Shown here piece by piece: positions 45,709-57,464 of a DNA stretch of 64,000 bases (position 1 is the stretch's first letter; every line of letters begins with the position of its first letter). This DNA comes from Tetracladium setigerum (Eukaryota > Ascomycota > Leotiomycetes > Helotiales): the NCBI GenBank assembly GCA_031472005.1, contig PZJY01000001.1, positions 1,488,001-1,552,000 of the forward strand, in the 5' to 3' direction. Made by a program: the position numbers and the translations under genes. The notes under the pieces were generated by a model. That model made no database searches, was not told where the DNA came from, and saw only the letters and a program-made list of their open reading frames with translations.

Positions 45709-47043
45709 ATGAATTTGGTGTCGTTTTTACTATCACTGCAATTGCTTGCTGCAGCAAATGCATCAGCCAACTTTGGAGATGTATTGAAGTTCCATGAGAA
45801 GCGCCAGACTCCACAGCAAGCTGCCAGCGCCTGTTCGCTTGTGCTCAGCTATATGAGTTCTTGCTCTTCTGAACTTCCAGGATATTTGACCTTAGCACGC
45901 ACAGCACAAGCTCCTTGTGCTTGTTACAAGGCCAATTCAGCTACAATAGCTTGGGTCCCGAATATTTTCGACGGAGCGGTGGAGACTTGTGCTAGCTATG
46001 CTAAGAATGTCGATCCAGTTGCCTATACATTTGTTCAATCTTTCAGCAATCTATGCCATAATGTTGGGGATCTTCGCACGGTTTTCGGAGGAGCAGCAAC
46101 GGCATGTGTGAATCTGAATGCCGCAATATCGAGTTGCTTTATCCAAACTCCAGCTCTCAGCACGCTCGGGGTCGAAAGCACTGCGCGTTGTTTCTGCTAT
46201 GACGATACAACTTGGCTACCCAACAGGTTCGATGGACAGGTCGACACATGTCTTGGTTTCGCAAAGACCGTCTCTCCTTCCGGCGCTGCTCCTTCGGCCA
46301 TATCAGTTTTGCAAAAGCTGACTGGCTTCTGTAAATCTGTTGGAGATGTTCTCGGGCCAGCCAGCATACCTGCATCTACCACTAGACCGGCAACGACGGA
46401 ACCCACTACCTTCACGCCCGTCACAACGATTGATAAGATTACGGAAACTCCATCAATCACCACCATTGTTTCAACTCCCACCCTCAAGGGATATGCCACA
46501 TTCCCCGCTTGCTCCACCGTCCTCTCCGCGATCTCATCATGCGAAGTCGCAACTCCAGGATTCACCACTGCCCCCATTCCCTCCCAGGCAGCTTGCATCT
46601 GTTACACCCAAAGAACTTCTTGGATACCAAACCGCTTCGATAATGCTGTTTCAAGCTGTGGGGATTTCGTACAGACTGCTGAGCCGAGCGTGTATTCGAT
46701 TTACACGGACCTGGGAGGATTTTGCTCTAATGTTGGGGATATCTATGAGACCAAAACCTCACCGAGAATAACGGCGTCAAAGACTAGCAGTGCTGGAAGC
46801 GCAAGTGGCGGAGGTGGTGTTGATGCAAATGGTATTCTAGGCGCTCTTTCGAGAGCTGCCAAGACGACGACAACACCGACGACAACGACACAGAGCACCT
46901 CAACTACGTCTACGGTTTCTAGTCCTAGGGCAGTGACGCAACCGAGCTCAAGTTCTGTCGCGGGAGCTGCGCCGACAGGCTTGGTGGATTATTGGATTTT
47001 GAAGTTTGTTTCGGTGGTTGTAATTGTGCAGGCTTTTGCTTGA
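45709..47043 (+). CDS. GPI-anchored surface protein with three six-cysteine modules
   Basis: A single-exon gene of 444 residues. An N-terminal signal peptide (about 1-19) is followed by a Kex2-type KR site at 31-32. Three cysteine modules share the spacing C-x9-C-x17-C-x-C-x17-21-C-x21-26-C. Their cysteines begin at residues 42, 133 and 268. Each module also has W-V/L/I-P-N-x-F-D before cysteine 5, and VGD after the last cysteine. A Ser/Thr-rich stalk of about 75 residues precedes a C-terminal hydrophobic GPI signal (DYWILKFVSVVVIVQAFA). The pattern differs from CFEM, which has eight cysteines. A cell-wall or surface role is expected. Start 45709 was preferred over 45694 because it gives a cleaner signal peptide. 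Confidence 0.85.
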   Translation: MNLVSFLLSLQLLAAANASANFGDVLKFHEKRQTPQQAASACSLVLSYMSSCSSELPGYLTLARTAQAPCACYKANSATIAWVPNIFDGAVETCASYAKNVDPVAYTFVQSFSNLCHNVGDLRTVFGGAATACVNLNAAISSCFIQTPALSTLGVESTARCFCYDDTTWLPNRFDGQVDTCLGFAKTVSPSGAAPSAISVLQKLTGFCKSVGDVLGPASIPASTTRPATTEPTTFTPVTTIDKITETPSITTIVSTPTLKGYATFPACSTVLSAISSCEVATPGFTTAPIPSQAACICYTQRTSWIPNRFDNAVSSCGDFVQTAEPSVYSIYTDLGGFCSNVGDIYETKTSPRITASKTSSAGSASGGGGVDANGILGALSRAAKTTTTPTTTTQSTSTTSTVSSPRAVTQPSSSSVAGAAPTGLVDYWILKFVSVVVIVQAFA

Positions 47044-47802
47044 ATGAATAATGTGATATTGTCGAACTGGAGGTTTTCCTAAATTCGCATAGTGAATTTT
47101 GTTTTCGATAAGACGGACTACCGTCCAATTCTAAGTGGCGTGGATTAATGACGTGGATTCAAATGACACTTGAGCGTTACAGTAGGAGCTGGTCTGGAAT
47201 TCGACCCTAGGTCAAACATTAAGGATTAATTAGGATTAATATTAGACTGGCAGTTGTATCAATGGCATGTCTTTAGGGCAAAACATCATCTGCAAAACAT
47301 CATCTGCAAATTTGCTCGAGCATCCAGGCTGTTCTTTTGGGGAAGTTTCTACCGATTGAACTAAAATTCAGCTGATAACTCGTTTTGGAGAAGGGCGGTT
47401 CATTCTGAGAGGAAGAACATTCAATTTCGAGATCTGGAAACAATTTTAAAAGTTCTAACTCCCGTACTATTTCACACACTGTAGATGATGCTTTTTGGGA
47501 AGACGACGAATAACCACATCCAGATTTCTTAGAAGGTAATGAATTTAGGTTCTAGAGGTAGATTACATACAGCCTGGGATTCTCTATGAAAAGATGAAGC
47601 CGTACGGAGTAGACCTCAGGTAAATCTGTGGTTGGGCCTAGCAGGCAGGCACGCCCCCAAAAATTACAAAAAGCCTGAAATACTACATCAGGCTTAAAAA
47701 GTTCAAGCCAAAAAATAATCCAAAAAGTAGAAAAGTAGAAAAGTAGAAAAGTAGAAAAGAAAGGGTTTTCGGGGGGAAAAAAAAGTGCAAAAAAAAGTGC
47801 AA
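47044..47802. other. Intergenic with small tandem repeats
   Basis: A 14-bp unit (GCAAAACATCATCT) is duplicated in tandem at 47278-47305. An AAAAGTAG unit repeats four times from about 47723. No gene seen. The right edge has A runs that are the T-rich terminator of U6. Confidence 0.6.
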
Positions 47803-47907
47803 AAAAATTGGTAGCTTCTCTTTGATTGAGCGTGTCATCCTTAGTGCAGGGGCCATGCTAATCTTCTCTGTATCGTTTCAAATTGACCAAATGCCCGAAG
47901 GCAAGAC
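47803..47907 (-). ncRNA. U6 spliceosomal snRNA
   Basis: About 105 nt on the minus strand; the 5' end is approximate. The 5' hairpin TGCCTTCGGGCA is followed by the invariant block ACGATACAGAGAAGATTAGC, with the ACAGAGA box at 47865-47871. ATGGCCCCTGCACTAAGGAT (the catalytic AGC region and U4/U6 pairing sequence) and GATGACACGC come next. It ends in a T7 Pol III terminator (plus strand 47801-47807). No intron interrupts it, in contrast to fission yeast U6. Confidence 0.96.
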
Positions 47908-49042
47908 CAAGAATGGCGTATTTTGAATTATGTAGTGTAGTCAGCTTGTGAATGAAATTTGTGTGAGACCTTAGGTCACGAGAGCCAATGAGAGTGGCTC
48001 GCTTATTATTCACCCAATCATTCCGGGTTTGGGCAGTTACGAAGCGAAGCGAGGTTCGTGAGGAAGGAGCCCCTGCTTAGGGGGATGATTATGGGGTTGA
48101 GCGGGCTTAGTTCGCTGAAGTCAAATGTTTCGTTGCTTTCCTATGTTTTAACCTTCATCATCATTACTTACTAGCCATTATTCCGGAAGTCGACGTAAGT
48201 TTCCATTCATAAACTACATGGAAAAACGTCTATCTTTTTTTTTTGCCTTCAAAAACAGTGCCATTTTGATTTTGATCGTAGTAACGTGTAGAAGTTGTCA
48301 TATGAATCAATCTGTGCAAAGTCGGCTGGAAAGCCATAGTTTAGTGCAGTACAGTGCCAGTTTCGTTGATCATTTGGTTTTGATTAGCTTCTTAGTTGGA
48401 CTTACTATACCACTCCTTCACAATAGATAGATGGTGATACCTTAAATAGGCGCATGGATGATTCAAAATACCACTTCAATGAGGTTCTCACTCACCTACA
48501 CGTACAATTTACAATAACCAGAAGAAGGACCAAAAGTCTATCTAGATAAAACAGAAATCTATATTTCACTTTCACATTATTCATCAAGATATATATAAAA
48601 AAAAGCCTCATTACCCCATCTATCGCGACACAAAAACACGCCCATCCAAATCCAAATCAAAATCCCAATCAAATCCAATTGTCACCCCCAGCCAGCTAGC
48701 ACAACCCCTCCAGTTCATAAAACTCTGTACTATTTCATTTCATCTCATCGCTCCTCCCTCTCTCTCTTTCCTTACACCAAAGTCATGAAAAAAAAAATCC
48801 CTTCCAATCCCATCCCAAAAAAAAGACCAATGCCAATTTCATCTCATTCAAACTTTGCTCGCTCGCTACCTATGCCAACCTAACGGAACGCAACCAAAAA
48901 TTTCTCTCATTCATCTCATCTCAATAATTCCAGCCGTAACGTCATGATTTGCAAATCGTATTATGCGGTCCCGTCCACAAAACCCAACAAAAGAAGAAAA
49001 CAACCACCTTGACATGTTTCTATCCGTCTTCTAATGCTCAGC
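47908..49042. other. Intergenic: U6 upstream region and 3' flank of the Arg-rich gene
   Basis: 1.1 kb, no gene recognised. An ACATAAT sequence about 25-30 bases upstream of the U6 start could serve as a TATA-like element for Pol III. Confidence 0.45.
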
Positions 49043-50939
49043 TCAATACCGACGACCGGGCTTCCTTCCACCAGTACTGGAATAGATGACCTCCCTCTCA
49101 ACAAGCCTCTCATCATCAAAACCCCTGCCTCTCCCGCCGTACCCCCTATCGCTCTCCCATCCATCTCCCCACTGACCTCGCCTGTGCCTGTGGTCGTGGA
49201 TGTCAATCTGCTGTCTCTCCCACTCGATCTCCCTCGCACGATGTTGACGTTGGCGACGGATCTTGTCGGAGAGTTGGACGAGTTCGAGGACATCTTCCTG
49301 TTGTTTTCAACAGCAATTAGTATGTGGGTTTCAAGAAGAAGGAAGGTGAGAGGGTGAGTCAAAACTTACGTATCTCAAATACTGAATGATGTAGTAGAAA
49401 AACTCGGTCTCCTCAAAATCATACCCCAACTCCTCAATCGCCTCACGCGTAACGAGATCCTTTGTGATTTCCGTCCATAAATCATTCGTCACTCTCTGCT
49501 GTTTCACAATCGGTGCGCCGCGTCTGTTATTCGTTGACTCCTCCGTGATCCGCTCATATTCTCTCTCCCTCTCGTAGCCACCGCCACCTCTCCGTCTAGA
49601 GGAAATCTCAATATCAAGAGTAGTTGTATCTCGTGATGGAATAGTAACAAGCTGATCATCTCTCGAGCTCGAATTGATCTCCACTCGATCCCGAACGGAC
49701 GTAGAAACAGACTCTCTCTCGCGTTCCGGAATGAATTTCGAGCGGCGCACACCGTTGTATTTTTGCCAGCTGATCTCTTGACTGCCTCCTCCTACACCGT
49801 CCATTCGCACTCTTTCGGTTCCAGGTGGTACGTCAATGATGCTCCAGTCTTTGGTGGCGCCGTTGTACGCTTCCCCGATTACAGCTCTCTCATTGGTTTT
49901 GCGAGAATAGAATTCTGCTTCACTCTCACTCTCGCGCATTCTCGTGCGGGATAGAGATCGTTCGCGGGGTGGGCGAGCACTCATACTTCTTCGTCTGGAA
50001 ATCTGATCAACCCTTGTGGACTCGCTGACTCGTAGACGATCTCGTTCTTGCTCGTAGATATAAGAATCATCGTGCACGTATTCCCGTTCACGACGAACGA
50101 GTGGCTGAGAGCGTACGGGGTTTGTGGATTCGCGACGGGTGATGTCGACTTCGGTATTGTTGCGCGAGGTGTAGATATCAATATCTGTCTCCTTCACTCG
50201 GCTTTGGCGAATTGGAGGGGCGGGGTTGGAACGCGGACATGTGGTCGTTCAAAGCCTAAAAGAATACAACTATTAGCATTCCTGTGCCAACCTTGAGAAA
50301 TTGGTAGGACTAACCATGATCAACATGTCTATGATGAGTAATGATCTCTTGATGAATCGGCGGTGCCCTAATCGGACTCGGTGGCCTAACAACAGGCAGC
50401 GGCGCCGGACTTGGTTGACGAACAATCTCCCTCTGCTCGATATTTCTGATCCGCACACGATCAATCGGGGAAGGACTTCTCTCCCTCTCTCTCTCCCTCT
50501 CCACATACCGCTCCCTCACGCGAACAGGCGGCAATGGAGAAGGGCTTCGTTCCCTCAGGACTTGTCTCTCCCTCGTCTCCACGACCCTCGCTCTCAACTG
50601 CGGACTCGGACTCCTCTGCCTCTCACGCTCACGCTCACGCTCTACCACTCTGGTGCGAGAGTAATCGCTCGAGGAAGGCGGGGTAGGAGAACGATCTACG
50701 AATCTGCGAGGTGGAGATAGTGAACGAGGTCGTCGTTGCAAATATGTCTCCTCTTCTCTCTGCCGTACGACCATGGCGCCAGAGTCCGTGGGACGAGTAT
50801 AGTCATCGTTGAGGAAGGCGGGGCGCCCGTATGTGCCTCGTTCTTCATATTCGCGCTCTCGTGTGCGGACAGGCAGAGGTGCTCCTCGTCCTACTTCGCC
50901 GTAGTAAGACTGGTCATCGTAACCACGACGAGAAGACAT
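49043..50939 (-). CDS. Arg-rich low-complexity protein with conserved C-terminal domain (DUF8035-like)
   Basis: Exons 50939-50315, 50255-49370 and 49297-49043 encode about 588 residues. The first 430 residues are highly charged, with RERERERERQRSPSP-type repeats resembling an RS domain. Near the C-terminus, WTEITKDLVTREAIEELGYDFEETEFFYYIIQYLRY continues across the last intron into EDVLELVQLSDKIRRQR. That is a conserved helical region in many fungal proteins, which I associate tentatively with DUF8035. Exon 2 does not hold its frame: its 5' part (FERPHVRVPTPP) and the rest differ by exactly one base at the G runs 50217-50225. A leftward frame beginning at 50197 is therefore only part of the gene. 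Role unknown; the charge pattern suggests RNA or chromatin association. Confidence 0.75.
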
Positions 50940-52948
50940 TGTTCAAATGACTGGTGGTAAAGACTCCTCTCTTGGTTGTTGGGTGGTGGTTTGGAGTGAG
51001 TGATGAGGCTGCGATGTTGTTGTAGGTGGTAGGTGGGTTGTCGTTATGATTGTTCGGGAGAGAGAAACGCAGATGACGAATAATGGAGGATGCTGCTGCT
51101 GCTGAATGAATCCTTGGGTTGGACAGGATTGGGTTGGGTGACTGATTCGTCGGGTTCGAGTTTTCGGTGTCGTTGAGTGGTGGTGTGTGCGGGGAGGTTG
51201 GTGGTTGGAGTGTGGGAGGTGGAAGTGGGTGGAGGGGAAACTCAGGATAATCATGCGTTGTCACAGGCCGAAGCCAGGACTCAGCGACAGAGGGAAGGGA
51301 TGGGAAAGGTGAAACAGAAGCCTAATCGAAGGTTCTTGTGACAAGAAAGTCAGGACCTGAAGAAGCTACCCTTCCAAGTTATTAATTGTTCTAGAATAAT
51401 GTAAGAATAGAACCATCAAAAACAAAACAAAAAATGTGTATTCAAAATCAACGAGCAGAGCTTCTGAAAGGGTTGCCCTTTCTTTCTATCTCGTCGCACA
51501 CACGATAATAATAGCGGGGTGAAGCCATCTCTATCTCCAGCCTCCAGCCTTACCCACTGACATCAACCTGCAGCGGCAAGAGACAGGAAATCTTGGTTAC
51601 GGAAAAAAGGGGAAAACGGGGGGAGAAAGGTATTTAAAAAAAAGTAATCTGATATTTGCTACAGCCTATTATCTCGTATAGGAGGTGTCATAAAAAAAAG
51701 AGTTCACCATCACCTTGCACTACTGTATGTAGCACATCGTCTCGTACCCGCGCTACAGTACAGTATCATGAACAAGCAACCTTTGGGTGACAGCGGGAAG
51801 GAAAGTTCCTGGTGCCCGAAACAACGGCAAGCAAGCCCAAGAAGTCAAATTAAAAATAATGGAGCGGTTCATAACTCTCGCCTCTGTTTTTGTCTTGGTC
51901 AGTCGAGGATCAGGGGAGGAGATCAGGAGAGTACTGTGAAGATCTCCCATATTTTTAATTTAGATAAGTGCCCGATTCCTCCGATGCCAAATCCTGTATG
52001 TACCCCACCGCTATATCACAATTTTTCTTATGTTTCTGCGGTCCTCTGGGGAAACCGGAAATGAGGATTATACTGTTCGTATTATGGCCTAGCAAAAACT
52101 TCATTCATTCAATGCGGCTTTTCTGGCTGCCCAGTTTCCGGAGGTCGGTGAAGATGATGACGTAGTTCAATATATATCCTCACTACCTTCTCGCTTAGAT
52201 GCTCTCTCTCTCCCAAAAATAGGGGAGTTCTACGAGGTCTCACATGCTCACGATCATCTGACTCGGCTACTCGTACGATTGATTATGCATCGAAATAAGA
52301 GCTCTCTCAACGAAACAAATAGGCCAGAGGCAGTTCACAAACCAATCTCAATGAATGAACAAGTGAGTAAACAATAATATCATATTGTTTTGTCTAGACC
52401 ACTCATAGCTAAGCTGTAGCCAAACGTCTATCCCATCCCATTCCATCCTAACCATCCCAGTTTAAAAAATGAAAGGGGAAAAAAAATAAACGAAGGTGAA
52501 CGCCTATCCCAAGCCAGACCGTAATAACCAGCACTTGGTATCGAGGGAGGCGCGAGTTTTTGTGCATGTCGGATCTTGATTCATGAACCGCAAAGCATAT
52601 GGATATCTAGGCCAGTAACTCCGAAAAAAAATGCACCAGCAACGCGTAAAAGCTGGACGAAAAAAGTAGAACGTCAGAAGGAACTGATGCAAGGGGGGAA
52701 TGGTATTGTATCCATGTTGTGTTGTGTGTGAAGGAAGCGAGGCAGGTTGTATGTGGTGATGGGAGAGTCTTGGAGTATGAGGATGCGGAGCTGGTTGCTG
52801 GTAGATGAGGTCCTGCTACTGTAGCAGCATGTTGGGGTATTGATGTGTGAGAACGTCTAACGCCGTACTCGACACGAGTGCTCCATTTTATGAATCAACC
52901 GAGTTGATATTCTTCCCCAAGTCGAGATGAAATAAGGCAGAGGCTTGT
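50940..52948. other. Intergenic: long upstream region of the Arg-rich gene
   Basis: 2 kb. The first 330 bases are a purine-rich leader (GGTGG, GTTGG tracts) of the Arg-rich gene. The rest holds only short frames and A-rich runs. No gene or RNA recognised. Confidence 0.45.
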
Positions 52949-54179
52949 CTACACCGTCGTCCTCGGACTTCGCGCCCTCCTATCCTCGGTATCAATCATT
53001 CTTTCAATCATATCGAGGTGATTTTGATTTTGTTGATCGGCATTGCTTTCCATTGGTGCTCTCCCACCAGCAACCATATATCCAGCACTCTCCTCCAATT
53101 CGAAAGGAGTGATGGGTCCTGGACTACCGAGAGGCTTTAACTTCGGGCTGTTTGGCTTTCTCAACGCCTTCAAGGCGCCCCCAGTCGAATGGTGGCCTGC
53201 TGTACGGGACTGCGCGCTCATCTCCTTTTGGTATTGTTGGATCTTCCGCTTGACATCACTTCCACGTCTCTCATGGCCAGGTCGGGCAGCGGTATTTCGC
53301 TTTCCGGTAGTCTTGGGAAGGGCAAGATTGTGTGATGGGAATGGAGCAGGAACATAGTGGCCAGTTGGTGTACCAACTGATGAAGTTGGGTTTGAATTGA
53401 AATTCGAAGGGTGATATTTTCCCATCGGGATTTGTAGTACCTCCGGAGGGAAACCGGGAGATATTAAACTTGGATGTCCACGCGAGGCGACATCCGAACC
53501 TGGTGTACCGCAATCCGACATACTTGTAGCGGTAGGCAAGAATAATGGACTCTTACTTTCGGGTTGACTGTTGAAAGGGTGCGATTTGTACGATCGTTGA
53601 ATTTCCTCGTGGTTGGGGAAGTATCCACTACAATAATCAGCCTGCATTCCACAAGTATCCGGAATCTTTATCCTCCAAACAAAATTAAATATGAACCATA
53701 CCCTAGTAAATCTCCTCGCGCAGAAAGTGGCGTGTAGACAGCTACAGCTCTCGGATCTCGACCAGGCAATTGAATTGCAATAGGATCACTTCTCTTTCGA
53801 CCTGGGGTGGTTGCTTCTTCGCGGTGGGACTGTAAAGTACTTGTACTGTGACCTAAAATTACCAAAGCAGTTAGCAACTTGTAACGGTCTTGACGACATG
53901 GAGTGTGGAGTCTGTCGTATGTGGCGGTGGGGATGGCGCCGTTCCCGTTTTGTGCTGTATCCCACTCTGATGCGTTCAAGTCACAACCTCACACATACCT
54001 GGAGAAGATGGGTTGCAGTTCTCTTTTCCTTTTGCTTTCTTTTCATCCATGTATTCAACCGTCAAACTCTTCAGCGACGAGATAATCGAGTCCTCTGATC
54101 TAACCGACGAGGCCGAGGAAGAACGTGTGAAGGGCGGGCGTGCCAGATAAGAATGTGGCATGAAGGATCGACTGGCCAT
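52949..54179 (-). CDS. Ser/Pro-rich protein, conserved-looking but unrecognised
   Basis: Three exons, 54179-53999, 53852-53702 and 53627-52949, with introns of 146 and 74 nt and consistent phases, encode 336 residues. The left intron ends GGTAATTTTAG and the second ATTATTGTAG. The protein is hydrophilic and Ser/Pro-rich. A motif-like N-terminal RSSSASSVRSEDSIISSLKSLTVEYMD and a basic HERRGSDVKRKIQQYQKEM (about residues 235-255, helical) stand out. No signal, membrane span or domain is recognised. Splice-signal quality at both junctions supports the model. It is probably intracellular and perhaps a phosphoprotein or regulator. Confidence 0.7.
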
Positions 54180-56592
54180 GATGATTGATGATGATCTTCA
54201 CGAATCAACCCTCTTTGGTACGTCTTCGTTCTCGCTAGCGAAGAGCCTTTCCGAACAGGCCGATGTTTCGAGGAGTAGTGGAGTAGTCCACAGAAGAAAC
54301 ACCACCGGCGTGGTTTGGTATTCCTTGGGATGGGACCCCGTGATTGTGAGCATCGACTGATGCTAAAATTTGGCGGTTATGGTTGCGTTTGGGGTTGATC
54401 TCGGATATTCTGCCGATTTGCTGGGCGAGGAGGTTCACGGATTGTGGTTCTTGAATCGTTAGTGTTGGGCCGAGTGATTGTGTAGAGGACGAGGTAGGTT
54501 GCGGTGAGAGAGGTTGAATGAGTCGTCTTGTCGAAGAAAGGGATGGATGAGTCGTGGGAAAGATGGAAGGAGAGACGGAAGAGTTGTTTGGGAGATATGT
54601 TGCTCAGATGATGTGGTGGTTGACGCTGACCAGGCTGGTTGGTGCCTTTATCGATAAATGATTTGGCTCCCAAGAGCGATTGTGGAGATTGGAAACGGAG
54701 GCAACGGATGACATGAGAGGCACAGAATCCAAGAAGGGAAGAAAGCCTTCAAGGGAATTCTACAGTAGTAAAGCTGCTTTGAAAGATTTCCTAAAATCGA
54801 GGTACTTTGCTTTGTTTTTGGAGGTGCAGCGTTTCCTTTATGACGAAGGGGGAAGGCTTTCCTCCCTAGTCGTCCAAAACCCAGCCGATGTAGTACATAC
54901 AGTATTTCCCATGCTTGGTACTACTGGCTTGAGTGATGATGGAATGGAATGCTGCGCAATGCGATGCATTATCCCAACCTCTAGAGATTACAGCTTTTAC
55001 AGTTGCCTCGTTTCATTCCTCCGTCCTTTGGAATTAATCTGAACCTTTCAAACTTTCCAAAGCCCTCCACTCCAGCAAACAAACTCTCAACAAACATCAA
55101 ACAACACACCAAAACCCAATTTGAGAAAAAAAACAGCTAACACAAAATATATTTCAGAGATGATACATCCAGGGTCCAAACCAAGCGTCCACCATGGAAA
55201 GATCACCCCTCAAATCCACTCAAAATCACACCGAATTGCATAAAAACCAAGGCAGTGTGCCATACCTGCCTTTCTCCGATCCAATCACCCCAAGCCAGTT
55301 GGCGCAGTCAAGAGAATGAATTCCCAAAGTTTTATGCTGATGTCTGAGAATCGGAGGTGAGTCGCCTAACTGTTCAGATCTCATGCATATCATTGCCGTT
55401 TGTATATCTGGCGCGCTACACTACTGACGTCTTTCTCCACGACCGACAGGATGAATACGGCCTGGTGGATTTCAATGCCACATGCCAATACGATTCCCTG
55501 CAGTAGTAGATACAGTTATCTCCGTGGTGGTCATTTTCCCTTTCTGTTTTCTGTTTTCTGTTTTCTGTTTACTGTTTCTGCTTTCTTCTTTAAAGTCAAT
55601 CGCTGGAATTCCTGTACTCGTAGTTGGCGAAGACAGTCATGATTTAGGTATCAAAGTTTTGTACCTGTAAATCAAGACCCTCATTTTTCTGCTTTTTCTT
55701 CCTCCTCTTCCTCCTCTTCCTCCTCATCTCAAGCTGCTGTGGCAAAAGGAGCATCCAAAACCTCAACCCCACCATACTGTACTGTACAAACCAGCCTTCA
55801 GATCGACACCCCAAGATCATCCAAAATCCCATCCCCCACACACACTGCCTGTCCACTGCGGCCCGTCTAACACGTTTTAACTTCTATGGCTGGGGTGCTT
55901 CTCTCGAATTTCTTTCCCCAGCTAACAAGATCTCCGTTATCTCTTCCCCAGATATGCCACAGGGGAAAGTTTTGTCTTTTCAGAAAAGAGGTTTGTTGGG
56001 TGAAGATTAAACTTTCCCAAGCAAAAAGAAAGAAAGAAAGGAAAATTTTGTTGTGAAGGTTGTGGAATTTGTTTTCGAGAATTTGGAGGAGAGGCGATCA
56101 ATCAAATTCCGTGTTTGATAATCTAATTAATCTGGTTGATCTTGCTTCTTCTCGAATGTTGGGAGGGAATCAACATGTCGGTACTTGAAATTGAGTTTAC
56201 GGCCGGTTTTGATATGCGGAATAGATTATTTGATAGCAGGAATCTCAAAACCAGATAGCCTGAATGGCAAAGGGAATTTTTTTAAGATCGGCCAAATCGC
56301 CTTAATGGTTAAAGGGGAAATTTGGTAGATCGGAATCGGAGTACTTTGAGGTGCTCCGCAGGTATGCCATTAGAAGGCATATACGTTTGCAACAAAGTTG
56401 TTTTGCTCCTAAATTTTATCTGTCCACTTTTCCAAACTAAGACGATTTCGCGGTAATATAGAGGAAGGTCTAAAGGCCTTAGCAGTTGTTCTAGGAAGAC
56501 AATCATCCTTACATTTATTCAATTCTATACTAAGGGAATGACTTGAATAGAAATTTGTGGTATCTTTGTACGGTATTGAAACGCTCGCAAAG

Positions 56593-56634
<42 letters not shown>

Positions 56635-56789
56635 ATCATGTGGTATCTTTATCCTCATCTCCCATCATTACCACGTCTCCCGAATCCTGCTTCCAGAAGC
56701 AAAGGCATACTCATCATTTGATTTCATATCCACATCAACCCAGCTTTTGTCGGCAATTGTGTAACCCCTCCTTCGCTCGCTGGGTCTCT
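54180..56789. other. Gene-poor region with a poly(A) tract
   Basis: 2.6 kb without a supportable gene. A 120-codon plus-strand frame at 54680-55042 has no features. TTTTCTG repeats lie near 55545-55575. A pure A36 tract at 56595-56630 is flanked by a 12-bp direct repeat. Confidence 0.5.
56556..56650. repeat. A36 tract between 12-bp direct repeats
   Basis: TGTGGTATCTTT occurs at 56556-56567 and again at 56639-56650. Between them are 27 bases of unique sequence, 36 consecutive A residues (56595-56630) and GGCAATCA. This resembles a target-site duplication around a short poly(A)-ended insertion. Confidence 0.7.
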
Positions 56790-57464
56790 TCAAACGACGG
56801 CACGACCTGTGAATTGGCTTCTTCCACCTCTGTGTCGGAACCAATAAACTCCCATAGCAATAGCACTGATAAGCCACAGTAACGCATTCACGAGGTCAAC
56901 CCACTGCGCAAAAATGTTAGCACACATATTCCATCCAACTTTCGAGTGTGTTTACATACCACGGCATTCTTCATCCTCTTGATTCCTCCATTTCCCTCTG
57001 GGTTCTCCTTAATGAACATGCTTCCAAACAATCCAAATAGCGCGATCCAAAGGATGAAAAGGATAAAGTCCCACACGAAGAGAAATGGTATGCGAACGAC
57101 AAAAGGAACCATGTAGACCAGTGCTGTGACAGCAGAAAGGGAGGAGGTTACTACAGCGAAGACCTAAAAACAGTATCAACATATTAGCACTTCATCTCGA
57201 AAACTTGCAGACGTAGTTGTTGCGCCCTGCGTACGATGTGGGATGCTTATTTATTGGGGTCGGTGGGTTGACTGGATTGGGAGGAGAGGGGGAGGAACGA
57301 ACCCATTTTCCATCACTATACTTCCCAGCCTTATTCGCAGCCTTCAAATCTTGGGCGTATAATCCTACGACTGCGAGAGCCAGAACCATCTGTACGAATC
57401 GGTAGGCTGCATGGGCAAGATGGCCCGCAGAGAAGGATGTCTTGACGCGGTCGAGGATACCCAT
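56790..57464 (-). CDS. MARVEL-like four-span membrane protein
   Basis: Three exons, 57464-57303, 57163-56960 and 56903-56790, with introns of 139 and 56 nt, encode 159 residues. Four hydrophobic spans are visible: about residues 22-37, 55-75, 80-105 and 123-145. The spans are joined by short loops, the layout of small MARVEL/Nce102-like fungal proteins. The N-terminal HAAYRFVQMVLALAVVGLYAQDL and the WDFILFILWIALFGLFGSMF segment fit that family. Members sit in plasma-membrane microdomains or secretory vesicles. Intron 1 contains an in-frame-looking stretch that would give a shorter, truncated protein if retained. The family call is by topology and sequence style, so moderate. Confidence 0.8.

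Noticed and set aside
54680..55042. 120-codon plus-strand frame
   Set aside because: No recognisable feature and no splice or start context. In an otherwise gene-poor stretch this length is expected by chance.
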